DNA from: Beduinella massiliensis
Lineage (GTDB): Bacteria > Bacillota > Clostridia > Christensenellales > Aristaeellaceae
Reading direction: 5' to 3'
NCBI RefSeq assembly: GCF_900199405.1
Contig: NZ_LT963430.1
Span: 3,357,674-3,421,673 of the forward strand
DNA length: 64,000 nucleotides
Part shown: positions 16,163 to 24,825 of the stretch, piece by piece
How positions within the stretch are numbered: the stretch's first letter is position 1
Layout: every line of letters begins with the position of its first letter
Made by a program: the position numbers and the translations under genes
The notes under the pieces: model-generated
Told to the model about the DNA's origin: nothing
The model's input: the letters and a program-made list of their open reading frames with translations, nothing else
Databases searched by the model: none

Positions 16163-16759
16163 TCAGACCCTCGGAAGGACGCGCGCCTCCCCATCCCGCA
16201 GCACCGCGTCCACAAACGCCTTTTCCAGCGCGTCAACCGGCCGGATTTCGCGCCGCGGAACCGGATGCTCCCCTAAAAACAGCTCGTAATAGCACACGTC
16301 ATGCCAGGCGTCGAATTTATACCCCACCTTCTCCAGCGTGCCCACGAGCCGAAAGCCCATGCGCTCGTGCAGCGCGCGGGAGGGCGCGTTGGAGGCGGTA
16401 ATGACGCCAAACGCGCTTTCAAACCCCTGCGCCGAAAGCAGGCGCAGCACGCACGTATACAGCGCCAGACCCGCGTGCCTGCGGTGGCATTCGGGCGCGA
16501 GGTAGAGCGACAGGTCGACCGTGGGGCGATAGGCGGCGCGCTGCGCGAACGGGGAGGCGTAGCAGTATCCGAGCGCCTGCCCGTCCTCCTCCGCCGCCAG
16601 ATACGGAAAGCCGCTCTCCTGTAATGAACGGATGCGCGCGGCAAAATCCTCCGCCGTGGGCGTCTTTGTTTCAAACGTTGCCGCGGAACGCTCGACGTAA
16701 GGGCGATAGACCGAAAGCAGCGCCTCTGCGTCTTCGGGCGCGGCAAAGCGGATGTGCAT
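16163..16759 (-). CDS. GNAT acetyltransferase, phosphinothricin N-acetyltransferase-like
   Basis: 198 residues. The start (IRFAAPEDAEALLSVYRPYV) and the ETKTPT segment, together with YRPTVDLSLYL, the H-R-R-H-A-G-L-A-L acetyl-CoA loop and the ASN-x-PSRALHERMGF motif, are those of the Pat/Bar-like GNAT branch, which acetylates glutamate analogues or related amines. The acetyl-CoA loop is slightly off consensus (usual RGxGxG), so activity is not certain. The protein has about 25 more C-terminal residues than typical. Transcribed with the Nudix gene. Confidence 0.87.
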   Translation of the reverse strand: MHIRFAAPEDAEALLSVYRPYVERSAATFETKTPTAEDFAARIRSLQESGFPYLAAEEDGQALGYCYASPFAQRAAYRPTVDLSLYLAPECHRRHAGLALYTCVLRLLSAQGFESAFGVITASNAPSRALHERMGFRLVGTLEKVGYKFDAWHDVCYYELFLGEHPVPRREIRPVDALEKAFVDAVLRDGEARVLPRV

Positions 16760-16799
16760 GCGCGGTTCCTCCCAAAGATAAAATTTTTTGTCGGCCGGG

Positions 16800-16827
16800 T
16801 GAACCTTTTTCCCTCTTTTTGCATCTT
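16800..16827 (+). promoter_or_regulatory. Candidate ECF-type promoter upstream of the sigma factor operon
   Basis: TGAACC (16800-16805), 16-bp T-rich spacer, CATCTT (16822-16827). This resembles ECF promoters (TGAAC-type -35, CGTCT-like -10) more than sigma-A sites, suggesting self-activation. Inference only. Confidence 0.5.
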
Positions 16828-16887
16828 AATAGGTAGATGAATGGACAAGCAAGCGCCGGGCCTCGGCGCGGGGTAAGGGGGAAGAAG

Positions 16888-17364
16888 ATGGATGCGGTAA
16901 CATTTCAAAAAGAAGCGATGCGCCTGCAGACGCTTCTGTACCACGTTTCGTTCTCCATCCTGAGAAACGATCAGGATTGCGCGGACGCGGTGCAGGAGAC
17001 GCTGATGCTCGCCTGGCAGCATCGGGGAGACCTGCGCGAGGGGTCTTCGTTCAAGCCCTGGCTGACGCGCATACTGGTCAACACCTGCAACACCATGCTC
17101 AGGAAGCGCGCGCGGGCGCGGCTCGTGCTGCTGGACGAGGTCATCGTCCCTACGGGCGACGCGGACACCCTGCCGCTGCGCGACGCGCTGGACCGGCTGC
17201 CGCAGGACCTGCGGGTCGCCACGGTGCTGCACTACCTGGAGGGCTTTTCGGTCCGCGAGATCGCGGAAATGCTCGATACACCGGAGAACACCGTCAAGAT
17301 GCGGCTCATGCGCGCCCGAAGGCGGCTGCGCGGCATGCTGTCCGAAGAGGAGGTGATCGGGTGA
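16888..17364 (+). CDS. ECF-type RNA polymerase sigma factor
   Basis: 158 residues. Region 2 is at about 10-75 (SILRNDQDCADAVQETLMLAW) and region 4 at about 100-150 with the helix-turn-helix LEGFSVREIAEML followed by a basic helix (RLMRARRRLR). No region 3, as expected for an extracytoplasmic-function sigma. ATG 16888 has AGGGGGAA upstream; the frame also extends to an ATG at 16837 but that part is poorly coding. The stop overlaps the ATG of the putative anti-sigma gene by one base, so the two are co-translated. Confidence 0.93.
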   Translation: MDAVTFQKEAMRLQTLLYHVSFSILRNDQDCADAVQETLMLAWQHRGDLREGSSFKPWLTRILVNTCNTMLRKRARARLVLLDEVIVPTGDADTLPLRDALDRLPQDLRVATVLHYLEGFSVREIAEMLDTPENTVKMRLMRARRRLRGMLSEEEVIG

Positions 17365-18611
17365 TGGAAAAGATGGACACGAAGTTTCAAAAGGAATTGC
17401 GTCAGGCGCTTCCCCCGGTACCGGACCTCTTCAAAGCGGCCATGGAAGAGACGCTTTCGGAAATTGTAGCACAGGAAACCGGCGCGTGCAAGACGGAGCG
17501 AAGCCGGCGCGTCCGTCTCGACACGTCGCGCGTATCGCAGGAAGCCGGACAAACGGAATCCCCGAAGCGCCCCGTTGTAAAGCATTCGCACAGGAAGTCC
17601 CGCACAGGCCTCCTCATCCTGATCGCCGCGCTGCTGCTCGCGACGGTGGCTTTCGCGGTCGCCAGCCGATTGAGCGCGCTGGAGGCCTGGTGGATCACCC
17701 TGCCCAAGGAAAAGGAAGCGGAAATGCTCCAGCGCGACCTGGCCTCCTACCGCGAGGGCGACATCGAGGTGCGCATGGAGGAAGCCACCTACGACGGCAT
17801 GACGCTCTACCTCGTATACAGCGTGCGCGACCACAGCGACCCCAATCTGCTGGGGGAAAACGACGTGGGCGACGAAAACCGGTACATTTACGACGGCGCG
17901 CCGCAGGGCGCGCAGAACGCGGGCTTCGGCTGGTGGAACGACAACGTCTTCATCAACGGCAAGGCGGTCATGCCCATACACGGGGAGCAGGTCTTCGGCG
18001 GCCCCAACCCCGGCGAAGCGCTGCACTACTGGCAGGCGGACTACTACCTTCTGGACGTCGAATTCACGGGCGACGAGGTGGAAATCGGCATTCCCATCCT
18101 GCCGCACACGGAGGCGGACAGGCCCAAGATTTTAGAGGACGGAACGATGCTCGCGCCGGAGCACGGGCTGTTTACCTTCAAGCTGGACCTTTCCATGGCC
18201 AAGCAGAAGCGCGTAGAGCACCCCGATTATGCCGTGCAGTTTGAAAACAGCACCGCGCGCGTGGGCGACGTCGTCTACACGCCGCTCAGCCTGTACGTCA
18301 ACGTGAATTTCACCGCGACGCAGGAAGCCATCGACGCGATGACCGCAAAATACACGGAGGAATCCGGCTTTAACTGGCCGGCGTCGGCCTACGACGTCGC
18401 CTGCGAAGAGGGATGGAATCGTATATGCTTTGCCGACGGCGACGGCAACTACGTGGGCGAGGCCCGCATGAGCGCAGGCGGAGACAAATCCTGGTACACC
18501 CTGCCCGTCCTGGAGCCGTGGCCGGAGGAGCTCTACCTCGCCTATGCGATACGCGACGAATCGTGGAACGTGACGGGCGTCCAGATGGAAAATGCCCTGC
18601 GCATCCGCTGA
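17364..18611 (+). CDS. Putative membrane anti-sigma factor (DUF4179-like)
   Basis: 415 residues: a cytoplasmic N-terminus of about 78 residues that begins with amphipathic helices suited to binding a sigma factor, one membrane helix (about 81-101), and a large beta-rich extracellular part (about 105-415). Size, order and coupling to the ECF gene match the Clostridial sigma/DUF4179 pairs (family knowledge; name assigned by architecture). There is no zinc-binding anti-sigma motif (HxxxCxxC) in the N-terminus. It probably holds the sigma factor at the membrane until an envelope signal arrives. Confidence 0.75.
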   Translation: MEKMDTKFQKELRQALPPVPDLFKAAMEETLSEIVAQETGACKTERSRRVRLDTSRVSQEAGQTESPKRPVVKHSHRKSRTGLLILIAALLLATVAFAVASRLSALEAWWITLPKEKEAEMLQRDLASYREGDIEVRMEEATYDGMTLYLVYSVRDHSDPNLLGENDVGDENRYIYDGAPQGAQNAGFGWWNDNVFINGKAVMPIHGEQVFGGPNPGEALHYWQADYYLLDVEFTGDEVEIGIPILPHTEADRPKILEDGTMLAPEHGLFTFKLDLSMAKQKRVEHPDYAVQFENSTARVGDVVYTPLSLYVNVNFTATQEAIDAMTAKYTEESGFNWPASAYDVACEEGWNRICFADGDGNYVGEARMSAGGDKSWYTLPVLEPWPEELYLAYAIRDESWNVTGVQMENALRIR

Positions 18612-18645
18612 AACAAGGGACGACATCGCTAAAGGAGGGGAGCCC

Positions 18646-18801
18646 ATGAGGTTTATCAGGCGTGAATGGATGATCGACCTGGCGGAAATCGCGATCCTGG
18701 TGGCGGCCCTAATGCTGCTCGCCACAGGATTGGGCCGCGCGGCGGACCGGGAGCCGTTTTCTCCGCCCACCGGCGCAGCAGAGGTGCAGGATGTCCGCTA
18801 A
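18646..18801 (+). CDS. Small single-pass membrane protein (51 aa)
   Basis: 51 residues with a basic start (MRFIRREWMID), one hydrophobic helix (about 12-31) and a short outer tail. AAAGGAGG lies 7 bases before the ATG, a stronger ribosome binding site than that of either neighbour. It overlaps the CotH gene by 11 bp. No family recognised. Its place between the anti-sigma and CotH genes suggests a helper of the latter at the membrane (inference). Confidence 0.65.
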   Translation: MRFIRREWMIDLAEIAILVAALMLLATGLGRAADREPFSPPTGAAEVQDVR

Positions 18802-20443
18802 ATCGCGGCGCCTGTGCGCATACCGCGCCGCGCTGCCGCTTCTTCTTCTGCTGCTCCTTCCGCTTTGCGCCGGGGCGGAGGCGTTCTGCCTCGCCCGCGG
18901 CACCCCGGACGGCGCGCCGCGCATCTCGCTCTATCAGGACAGGACGGGCTGCTACCTTTTTCTTCCTTCCGGCATCCGCACGGAGGAATGGCGCATTTAC
19001 GGCCCGGAGCCCGTCGTCCTTGCCGGTGCGCGCCTGAGTCGCGGCGCTGGCGCGCCGCACCTGGCGGACGGCGACACGGTTCGCCTCGAGGCCGGCGGGA
19101 AAGCCCTGGACGTGCGGGTGATGCAGTCCTCCTCCGTGCCCTCGCTCTTCATCACCACGCAGTCCGGCACGCTTTCGTTCATCCACGAAAAGAAGACGAA
19201 CAAGGAGCCCGGCGCATACGCGCTGCTGAGCGCGGACGGCGAGCCGCTCGCGCAGGGCGCGCTGGAACACGTGAAGGCGCGCGGCAATTCGTCCTTTCAG
19301 TTCAACAAGAAGTCCTACCAGATCAAGCTGGAGAAGGGGGAGCCGCTGCTCGGCATGGACAAGGCCAAGCGCTGGGTTCTGATCGGCAACGCGCGCGACC
19401 GCTCGCTGCTGCGCAACAAGGTTACGTTGGACCTGGCCGCGCTTTCAGGGCTGGCCTGCACGCCGGAGAGCGAATCCGTCGATCTGTACATGAACGGCGA
19501 GTACCGCGGCACCTATCTCCTGTGCGAAAAGGTCGAGGTGAACGAAGGCCGCGTGGACATCGACGACCTGCAAAAGGAGACGGAGGCGTTTCTCGGCTGC
19601 AAGGCCGAGACGTTTGCGCAGAAGGGCAGCGCGAAAAGCCTGGCTGGCGGCTTCAAGTACTTCGACCTGCCCGCAGACCCGGCGGACATCACGGGCGGGT
19701 ACCTGGTCGAATACGAGGCCTATCCCGTGCGCTATAAGGAGGAACCGAGCGCCTACACCACGCAGGGCGGCGCGGTGCTGGTCGTCAAGAGCCCGGAATA
19801 CGCTTCAAAGGCGCAGATGGCGTACATCACGTCGCTCCTGCAGCGCTTTGAGGACGCGATCCGCTCTCCGGACGGCGTGGACCCGTCCTCGGGCCTGCGC
19901 TACGACGAGATCGCGGACCTGCCCTCCCTCGCGCGCAAGTACCTGATCGAGGAGATCAGCAAGAACTACGACGGCAACCAGAGCAGCCAGTTCTTCTACA
20001 AGCCGCGCGACGCGCAGAGCACGCTGCTCTACGCCGGGCCCGCCTGGGACTACGACAGCGCCTACGCGGGCTACGCGCGGGAGAAGGGCATGGACGTGCT
20101 GCGGCCCGAGGGGCTTTCCGTCGCCACCCGTTCAGGAGGGAAGTACTGGTGGCCCGCCCTGTACGCGCACGAGGACTTCCGCGCGGCGGTCGCGTGCCTC
20201 TACGCGCAGGACTTTCTGCCCCTGCTGCTCGACCTGACCGGCGACGGCGGGCAGATGCGTTCCCTTTCCGATTACGCGCAGGAGATCGAGGACTCCGCGG
20301 CGATGAACTTCGTGCGCTGGCCGATTCCGAAAAACCCCACGACCGCCGCGCCGATCGGGCGGACGCACGCGGAAAACGTGGAGATGCTGCGCGCGTTCAT
20401 CGAGGCGCGCGCGGAGTTTCTCGCGCGGGAGTGGGCGCTCTGA
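18791..20443 (+). CDS. CotH-like protein kinase, secreted
   Basis: 550 residues. Signal peptide at 1-29 (hydrophobic Leu run, cut near AGA). A small beta domain occupies about 30-120. The CotH core follows: a GNSSFQFNKKSYQIKL lysine motif, then GMDKAKRWVLIGNARDRSLLRNK, YLLCEKVEVNEGRVDI, and the metal-binding WDYDSAY motif (about 418-424). CotH proteins are atypical kinases that phosphorylate spore-coat or surface proteins. The export signal and co-transcription with an ECF sigma / anti-sigma pair point to a surface function rather than, or in addition to, the spore coat. Confidence 0.88.
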   Translation: MSAKSRRLCAYRAALPLLLLLLLPLCAGAEAFCLARGTPDGAPRISLYQDRTGCYLFLPSGIRTEEWRIYGPEPVVLAGARLSRGAGAPHLADGDTVRLEAGGKALDVRVMQSSSVPSLFITTQSGTLSFIHEKKTNKEPGAYALLSADGEPLAQGALEHVKARGNSSFQFNKKSYQIKLEKGEPLLGMDKAKRWVLIGNARDRSLLRNKVTLDLAALSGLACTPESESVDLYMNGEYRGTYLLCEKVEVNEGRVDIDDLQKETEAFLGCKAETFAQKGSAKSLAGGFKYFDLPADPADITGGYLVEYEAYPVRYKEEPSAYTTQGGAVLVVKSPEYASKAQMAYITSLLQRFEDAIRSPDGVDPSSGLRYDEIADLPSLARKYLIEEISKNYDGNQSSQFFYKPRDAQSTLLYAGPAWDYDSAYAGYAREKGMDVLRPEGLSVATRSGGKYWWPALYAHEDFRAAVACLYAQDFLPLLLDLTGDGGQMRSLSDYAQEIEDSAAMNFVRWPIPKNPTTAAPIGRTHAENVEMLRAFIEARAEFLAREWAL

Positions 20444-20462
20444 TGATCGGCAAAGCGTCGTC

Positions 20463-20665
20463 CTAAAAAAGGGGAAGCTTCCTCTTCTATCAAAGAAGTC
20501 GTATCGATAAGCTCTGCCCGCTGCGCCCCGATCGGCGCGCTGGGCACGGCCCTCCCCGCACCCTGCCGTCAAACGCGCGGCATTTGCGGTGGGACACATT
20601 TCCCGCGTCCTTCGTGCAACGCAAGCCTTCATTTTGCCTTAGGCCGTCGGCCCTGCCGATAGCCA
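20463..20665. repeat. Dispersed structured repeat, diverged copy A
   Basis: Shares an ordered set of blocks with 59578-59775: GGGGAA(A/G)CTTCC, TCGTATCGA, GCATTTGCGG, TCCTTCGTGCAA, CTTCATTTTGC and TGCCGAT. In this copy the hairpins are partly decayed. No gene is present here. Confidence 0.7.
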
Positions 20666-20710
20666 AAGCGCCCGACGGCGGAGCTCTCCGCCGTCGGGCG
20701 CTTGTTTTTT
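20666..20710 (+). terminator. Strong intrinsic terminator downstream of cotH
   Basis: About 16-18 bp stem AAGCGCCCGACGGCGGAG / CTCCGCCGTCGGGCGCTT with a very short loop, followed by G and six T (20705-20710). It also faces the 3' end of miaA on the other strand. Confidence 0.9.
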
Positions 20711-20714
20711 GCGG

Positions 20715-21620
20715 CTATTTTCCGTGTTTTTCGAGGAACGCGTCGATTGCCTCGCACGCCTGCGCCATGGGGTCGCCCGCCATGTCGAGCCACAGCACGT
20801 CCGGGTTTCGGCGGAACCAGGTCATCTGGCGCTTGGCGAACTTCTTGATCGCGGCCGCGAGCTGGTCCGCCATTTCCTCCTGCGTAGGGATTTCGCCCAG
20901 CAGGTACTGACAGATGTAGCGGTACTCGAGGCCGAGGCCCAGCAGGAACTCCGCGCTCGCGCCCGCCTCCAGCAGCCCGCGCACCTCGTCTATCATGCCC
21001 TGCCCGAGCCTTCGCGAAAGCCGCTCGTCGATGCGCCTGCCGAGCGTCTCCCGATCCCAGGTGACGCCCAGGCGCAGCACGTCGTAGCGGGGCTCCTTGC
21101 GCCCGGGGTGGTAGTCCCCCGCCTTCAGCCGCTCCAGCGCGCGCATGACCCGGTTGCGGTTGCGGGGATCGATCTGCGCGTCCGGCGCCTGCTGCATGAG
21201 CCTTCGGTAAAGCTCCGGCGTGTCGAGCTTTTCCAGCTCCGCGCGGTACTCGAGGTCCGGGGCGCAGTCGGAGAGCACGTAGCCGTCCGCCACGGAATCG
21301 ACGTACAGCCCCGTGCCCCCCACGATGAACGGCAAGCCGCCCCGGCCCCGGATCGCCTCGATGGCCTCGTACGCGAGGCGCTGAAAGTCCGCCATGGAGA
21401 AGAACTCCCCCGGCGCGCGCACGTCGAGCAGGTGATGGGGAACCCCCTTCATCTCCTCCGGGGTGATCTTGCCGCTGCCCAGGTCGAGCCCCCGGAACAC
21501 CTGGCGCGAATCGGCGGAGAGGATCTCGCCTCCGTAGCGCAGGGCGAGCTCGACGCCAAGCCCGCTCTTGCCGGAGGCGTTGGTGCCGACGACGGCGATG
21601 ATGGGGGGCAGCTTTTGCAT
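20715..21620 (-). CDS. miaA: tRNA dimethylallyltransferase MiaA
   Basis: 301 residues. P-loop GTNASGKS (12-19), then SADSRQVFRGLDLGSGK (the DSxQ substrate loop), HHLLDVR, GGTGLYVD and a DPRNRNRVMRALE motif: all hallmarks of MiaA, which adds a dimethylallyl group to A37 of UNN-decoding tRNAs. ATG 21620 has AAGGAG upstream; the frame runs further to 21845 but that extension covers the promoter at 21652-21680. Monocistronic by position. Confidence 0.97.
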   Translation of the reverse strand: MQKLPPIIAVVGTNASGKSGLGVELALRYGGEILSADSRQVFRGLDLGSGKITPEEMKGVPHHLLDVRAPGEFFSMADFQRLAYEAIEAIRGRGGLPFIVGGTGLYVDSVADGYVLSDCAPDLEYRAELEKLDTPELYRRLMQQAPDAQIDPRNRNRVMRALERLKAGDYHPGRKEPRYDVLRLGVTWDRETLGRRIDERLSRRLGQGMIDEVRGLLEAGASAEFLLGLGLEYRYICQYLLGEIPTQEEMADQLAAAIKKFAKRQMTWFRRNPDVLWLDMAGDPMAQACEAIDAFLEKHGK

Positions 21621-21651
21621 AGACGCATTTCTCCTTGCGGCGTTTTCCCCT

Positions 21652-21680
21652 ATTATATCAGATCGCCGGCGAAGGGACAA
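21652..21680 (-). promoter_or_regulatory. Promoter of miaA
   Basis: TTGTCC (21680-21675) and TATAAT (21657-21652) with a 17-bp spacer on the minus strand. Confidence 0.7.
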
Positions 21681-21700
21681 GCGCGGAGCACGCAGAGGCG

Positions 21701-23113
21701 TCAAACGACCCGCGGCTCCAGCCGGTAAACGATGCCCCCGCGGCGATATTTGAATGTGAGGGCCGTCCCATCCTCCGCGGGGAGGCAGCGACCGGCCAGA
21801 ATTTCGCCGCAAAGCCCTTCCATATCCCGGGCGACCTGCAGGCAAAGGGGGTTGTAATAGGCGATGCCGCCGCTGACGATGCGCTCCTGCTCGAGAAGTT
21901 CACAGCTCGCGTCCTGCATGCGGTGTCCGCCAAAAAACGTCATTTCCGCCATCCCTTCAAGCCGTGCGATGAAGTGCCGCAGATGCTTTTGATACCCGGC
22001 AATTACGTCGTGAAGCTCGTCGCGCTGCCCGTACAGGAGGACGATTTCCCCCGACCCCATCGCATCTCCCGTGAAGATCAGCCCCAGACTTTCGCACACA
22101 TAGGCGACCGAGCCCACCGTATGCCCCGGGAGCTCGAGCACCTCAAAGCGTATTCCGCCGCCCAGGTCGATGACGTCGCCCTCTTTCACGGGGCGCAGCG
22201 CATCCGCTTTCACGGGGTCGGCCTGCGCGGCGTCGGGATGGCGCAGGCGGAAGCGCTCGATCTGCCGCGGCAGCGTCTTCACGTCGCGTTCATGCAGGTA
22301 TACGGGCGCAAAGCCGCCCGCGTTTGCGTAATGATCGCCGTGCGCATGCGTAATGGCCAGCTCGACCGGCAGGCGCGTCAAGTGCGACACGACGGCGGGC
22401 AGGTCTACCTCTCCCATGCCCGTATCGATCAGCAGGGCCTTCTCCTTCCCTTCCACGAGATAGCACGAAGCCCGGAAGTAATCCTCCATATGCCAAAGAC
22501 CGGGCCGGATGCAGTGAATCTCCAGCTGCGTGCGGCGGCTTTGCGCGCGCAGCCAACGCTGTACGTCCGCGCGTTCCAAGGGGTTTTCATCCGTCCACGC
22601 GCTGCAAAGCGCCTGCTCATGCCCCTGCCCCCGAAGGGAAAGGGTCATCAGCCTGCCGTCCGCCAGCCCTCGTGCCCCGCCTGCAGGCGTTTGGGGCGTA
22701 TCCTCCGGGCGGTAGAAGCTCCAGACCGGCGTCGTGCACACCGTGCGCACGGCGTATGGATCCCCCCAGCCGCCAACCGGTACAGCGGCCGCAAACAGAC
22801 GGGGATACAGCGAAAGCAGCGCCCAGACGCCGTCCGCTCCCCTGTTCACGCCCAGAAGGTAGAGGCGCATGTCGTCCACCCTCGGATCCCGGCAGATCTC
22901 GTGCAGCAGGGCTGCGATCGCCTTTAACGCGCAGGCATCCGTCAGGCAGCCCTTCTCCGTTCGTATCAGGACGTAGCCTGCCTGCTGCGCGCTCCGCTCC
23001 TCCGGCCGCTCCCCCGAATACAAGCAGACGTAAAGCGGCTGCGATTCGGCAGGCGGCAGATGAAGGGTATACCGAAGCGTCGCGCCCTCCGCGCCACAAT
23101 ATGTGCGTTCCAT
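21701..23113 (-). CDS. Metallo-beta-lactamase-fold hydrolase fused to a degenerate alpha/beta-hydrolase domain
   Basis: 470 residues. Residues about 1-195 look like a dienelactone/PHB-esterase-type alpha/beta hydrolase (LLGVNRGADG, then YPRLFAAAVPVGGWGDPY), but the nucleophile motif GxSxG reads G-V-N90-R-G; His165 of a 'GHEQA' motif remains. Residues about 198-470 form a metallo-beta-lactamase domain with THAHGDH (255-261), a GHT turn, a TGD motif and GGH near the end, sufficient for a two-metal site. The protein is last in the operon after a sugar-binding-protein gene, so it may act on an imported sugar ester or lactone (inference). Confidence 0.8.
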   Translation of the reverse strand: MERTYCGAEGATLRYTLHLPPAESQPLYVCLYSGERPEERSAQQAGYVLIRTEKGCLTDACALKAIAALLHEICRDPRVDDMRLYLLGVNRGADGVWALLSLYPRLFAAAVPVGGWGDPYAVRTVCTTPVWSFYRPEDTPQTPAGGARGLADGRLMTLSLRGQGHEQALCSAWTDENPLERADVQRWLRAQSRRTQLEIHCIRPGLWHMEDYFRASCYLVEGKEKALLIDTGMGEVDLPAVVSHLTRLPVELAITHAHGDHYANAGGFAPVYLHERDVKTLPRQIERFRLRHPDAAQADPVKADALRPVKEGDVIDLGGGIRFEVLELPGHTVGSVAYVCESLGLIFTGDAMGSGEIVLLYGQRDELHDVIAGYQKHLRHFIARLEGMAEMTFFGGHRMQDASCELLEQERIVSGGIAYYNPLCLQVARDMEGLCGEILAGRCLPAEDGTALTFKYRRGGIVYRLEPRVV

Positions 23114-23136
23114 GATATCCTCCCGCTTTCAAACAC

Positions 23137-23161
23137 GGCGCCGCGCTTGCCGCGCGGCGCC
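23137..23161 (-). promoter_or_regulatory. Intercistronic hairpin after the binding-protein gene
   Basis: Perfect stem GGCGCCGCGC / GCGCGGCGCC with a 5-nt loop, just after the solute-binding-protein stop and without a U-tract. It probably protects or attenuates the message, as at 7670-7692. Confidence 0.6.
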
Positions 23162-23172
23162 ATGTGATGTCC

Positions 23173-24741
23173 TTATTTGCTGAGCGCGTTCATCTCGTCC
23201 AATACAGGCTGAATATAGGTGTTCATCGCCTCTTTTACCCAGGCGTTCCAGTTCTCCTCCAAATCGCCCTCCTTCAGGATCAGCGCCGCGTATTCATCGG
23301 GGTAGATGAAGCTGACGCGATCCCGGGACGGGGAGGTGTAAAAGCGCAGATCCCAGTCCGCATCGAGCACGGTACCGGCGCCGAGCTCGTGCTTGATCTC
23401 GTACAGCGTCTTCACGCGATCGCGATAAATTTGTGGATAGGTGGGATTGATGATGCCGAAGTCGTCGGAGAGCACGTACACGTTGCTCCAGCAGCGCTGC
23501 GCCGTCGCGTATTTTTCGCGCACGACGCCCGGCGTGAGCACCTCGATCTCCCCGTCCTCCGCGCGTTTCCAGTCGATGCCTTCAAGCCCCAGGCGCTGCA
23601 CGAGCTGCGCGTCGTCCGTGCACATGTAGTCGAGGAAGTCCATCAGCCGCTCGAAGCGCGGCGTGTCCGCCACGAGCTGCGGCGACACCAGCAGCGCATT
23701 CGCAAAGTTCGCCAGCTCAGCGCTGTGATACCTGCCGTCCATGCCGGTTATGACCGCCGTATGCACCACGTCGTCGTAGTTGAGCCCCAGGTTCGCCTCC
23801 ATGTACCCGCGATAGCGATCCATGAACACCGCCATGCCGCATTCCACCGTGATCGCGGTGTTGCCCGTCGTATAAAAATCCTCCGCGCCCTCGTTGGTCT
23901 TGAGCGTGTAGAACTCGGGGTTGATCAGCCCCTCCCGATAGGCCTGCTGATAGACCTTCAGCGCCTGCAGCATCTCGGGCTGCGCCGGTCCCCACTGCAC
24001 CGTCCCGTCCGCATCCCTGAAAAACACGCCGTCCGGCCACGCGCCCTCGTAGAGCGCATAGGGGATCAAGTAAGCCATGTAGGCCACGTGGGTGTTGATG
24101 ACCTTGAGATTCGCGCCTACCTGACCGGGATCCTTCTCCTTGATCGCGCGGGCGATGTCAAGCAGCTCCTCGACGGTGTAGCTGTCCTTGATTTCGATCC
24201 CGCACGCCTCCATCCAATCCTTGCGCATGTAAGCAACGTAATGCCAGACCAGCGGATCGATCGGCTGATGTTCCGCAAAGATCGGGTGCGGCAGCGCGTA
24301 CGTTCCGCCCAGGCGCTCTTCGAGCTCCTCACCGACGCCCGTGCGGGCATAGGCGCTCGCCAGGTTCGGCCAGCGCTCCTTCCAGTCGTCCGGGAAACGG
24401 CCGACGAGCTCCTGCTCCGCGTAGCTCTTGAGCTCGCTGAAGTTAAAATTCCACTCGTTCACCAAATCGGGCATATCGCCGGAGTTAATCCAGATGCGGA
24501 GCCTTTCGGTGTGGTTGTCAAACGTCGTGTTGATCTTGTCCCATTCGATGTTGTACTGGTCGGTAAAAAACTTCGCGTAGGCGTCCCCTGCGGTATAATC
24601 CGTTCCGTCCGGAGCGCCCGGCGTGCACCAGGTGTAGGTATATTTTTGCGCCCGGCCGTCCTCCGACAGCGCGGGAACCGCAAAAGCGGACACGAGCATC
24701 GCCGCCGCAAGCAGGCAGCTAAAAAAACGTTTCATGGACAT
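23173..24741 (-). CDS. Sugar ABC transporter solute-binding protein (importer 1)
   Basis: 522 residues, within the usual 500-560 range of the LplA/YtcQ-type binding proteins. The signal peptide covers about 1-26 (cut near ALS-E); there is no lipobox Cys. Characteristic segments are GDMPDL-type (about 79-84), the DWMEACG-type hinge helix and the 'NEGAED' insertion. ATG 24741 has GGAGG 7 bases upstream. It lies after the two permease genes in the operon and has no ATPase gene nearby, as normal for this family, which shares an MsmX-type ATPase. Ligand probably an oligosaccharide. Confidence 0.9.
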   Translation of the reverse strand: MSMKRFFSCLLAAAMLVSAFAVPALSEDGRAQKYTYTWCTPGAPDGTDYTAGDAYAKFFTDQYNIEWDKINTTFDNHTERLRIWINSGDMPDLVNEWNFNFSELKSYAEQELVGRFPDDWKERWPNLASAYARTGVGEELEERLGGTYALPHPIFAEHQPIDPLVWHYVAYMRKDWMEACGIEIKDSYTVEELLDIARAIKEKDPGQVGANLKVINTHVAYMAYLIPYALYEGAWPDGVFFRDADGTVQWGPAQPEMLQALKVYQQAYREGLINPEFYTLKTNEGAEDFYTTGNTAITVECGMAVFMDRYRGYMEANLGLNYDDVVHTAVITGMDGRYHSAELANFANALLVSPQLVADTPRFERLMDFLDYMCTDDAQLVQRLGLEGIDWKRAEDGEIEVLTPGVVREKYATAQRCWSNVYVLSDDFGIINPTYPQIYRDRVKTLYEIKHELGAGTVLDADWDLRFYTSPSRDRVSFIYPDEYAALILKEGDLEENWNAWVKEAMNTYIQPVLDEMNALSK

Positions 24742-24825
24742 GCTTTCTCCTCCAATCTGTGTTATCATACTCCTGCAACATGTGAAATGTAAATATTCAT
24801 ATCCTCCTTTCATATGTTTTCAGGC

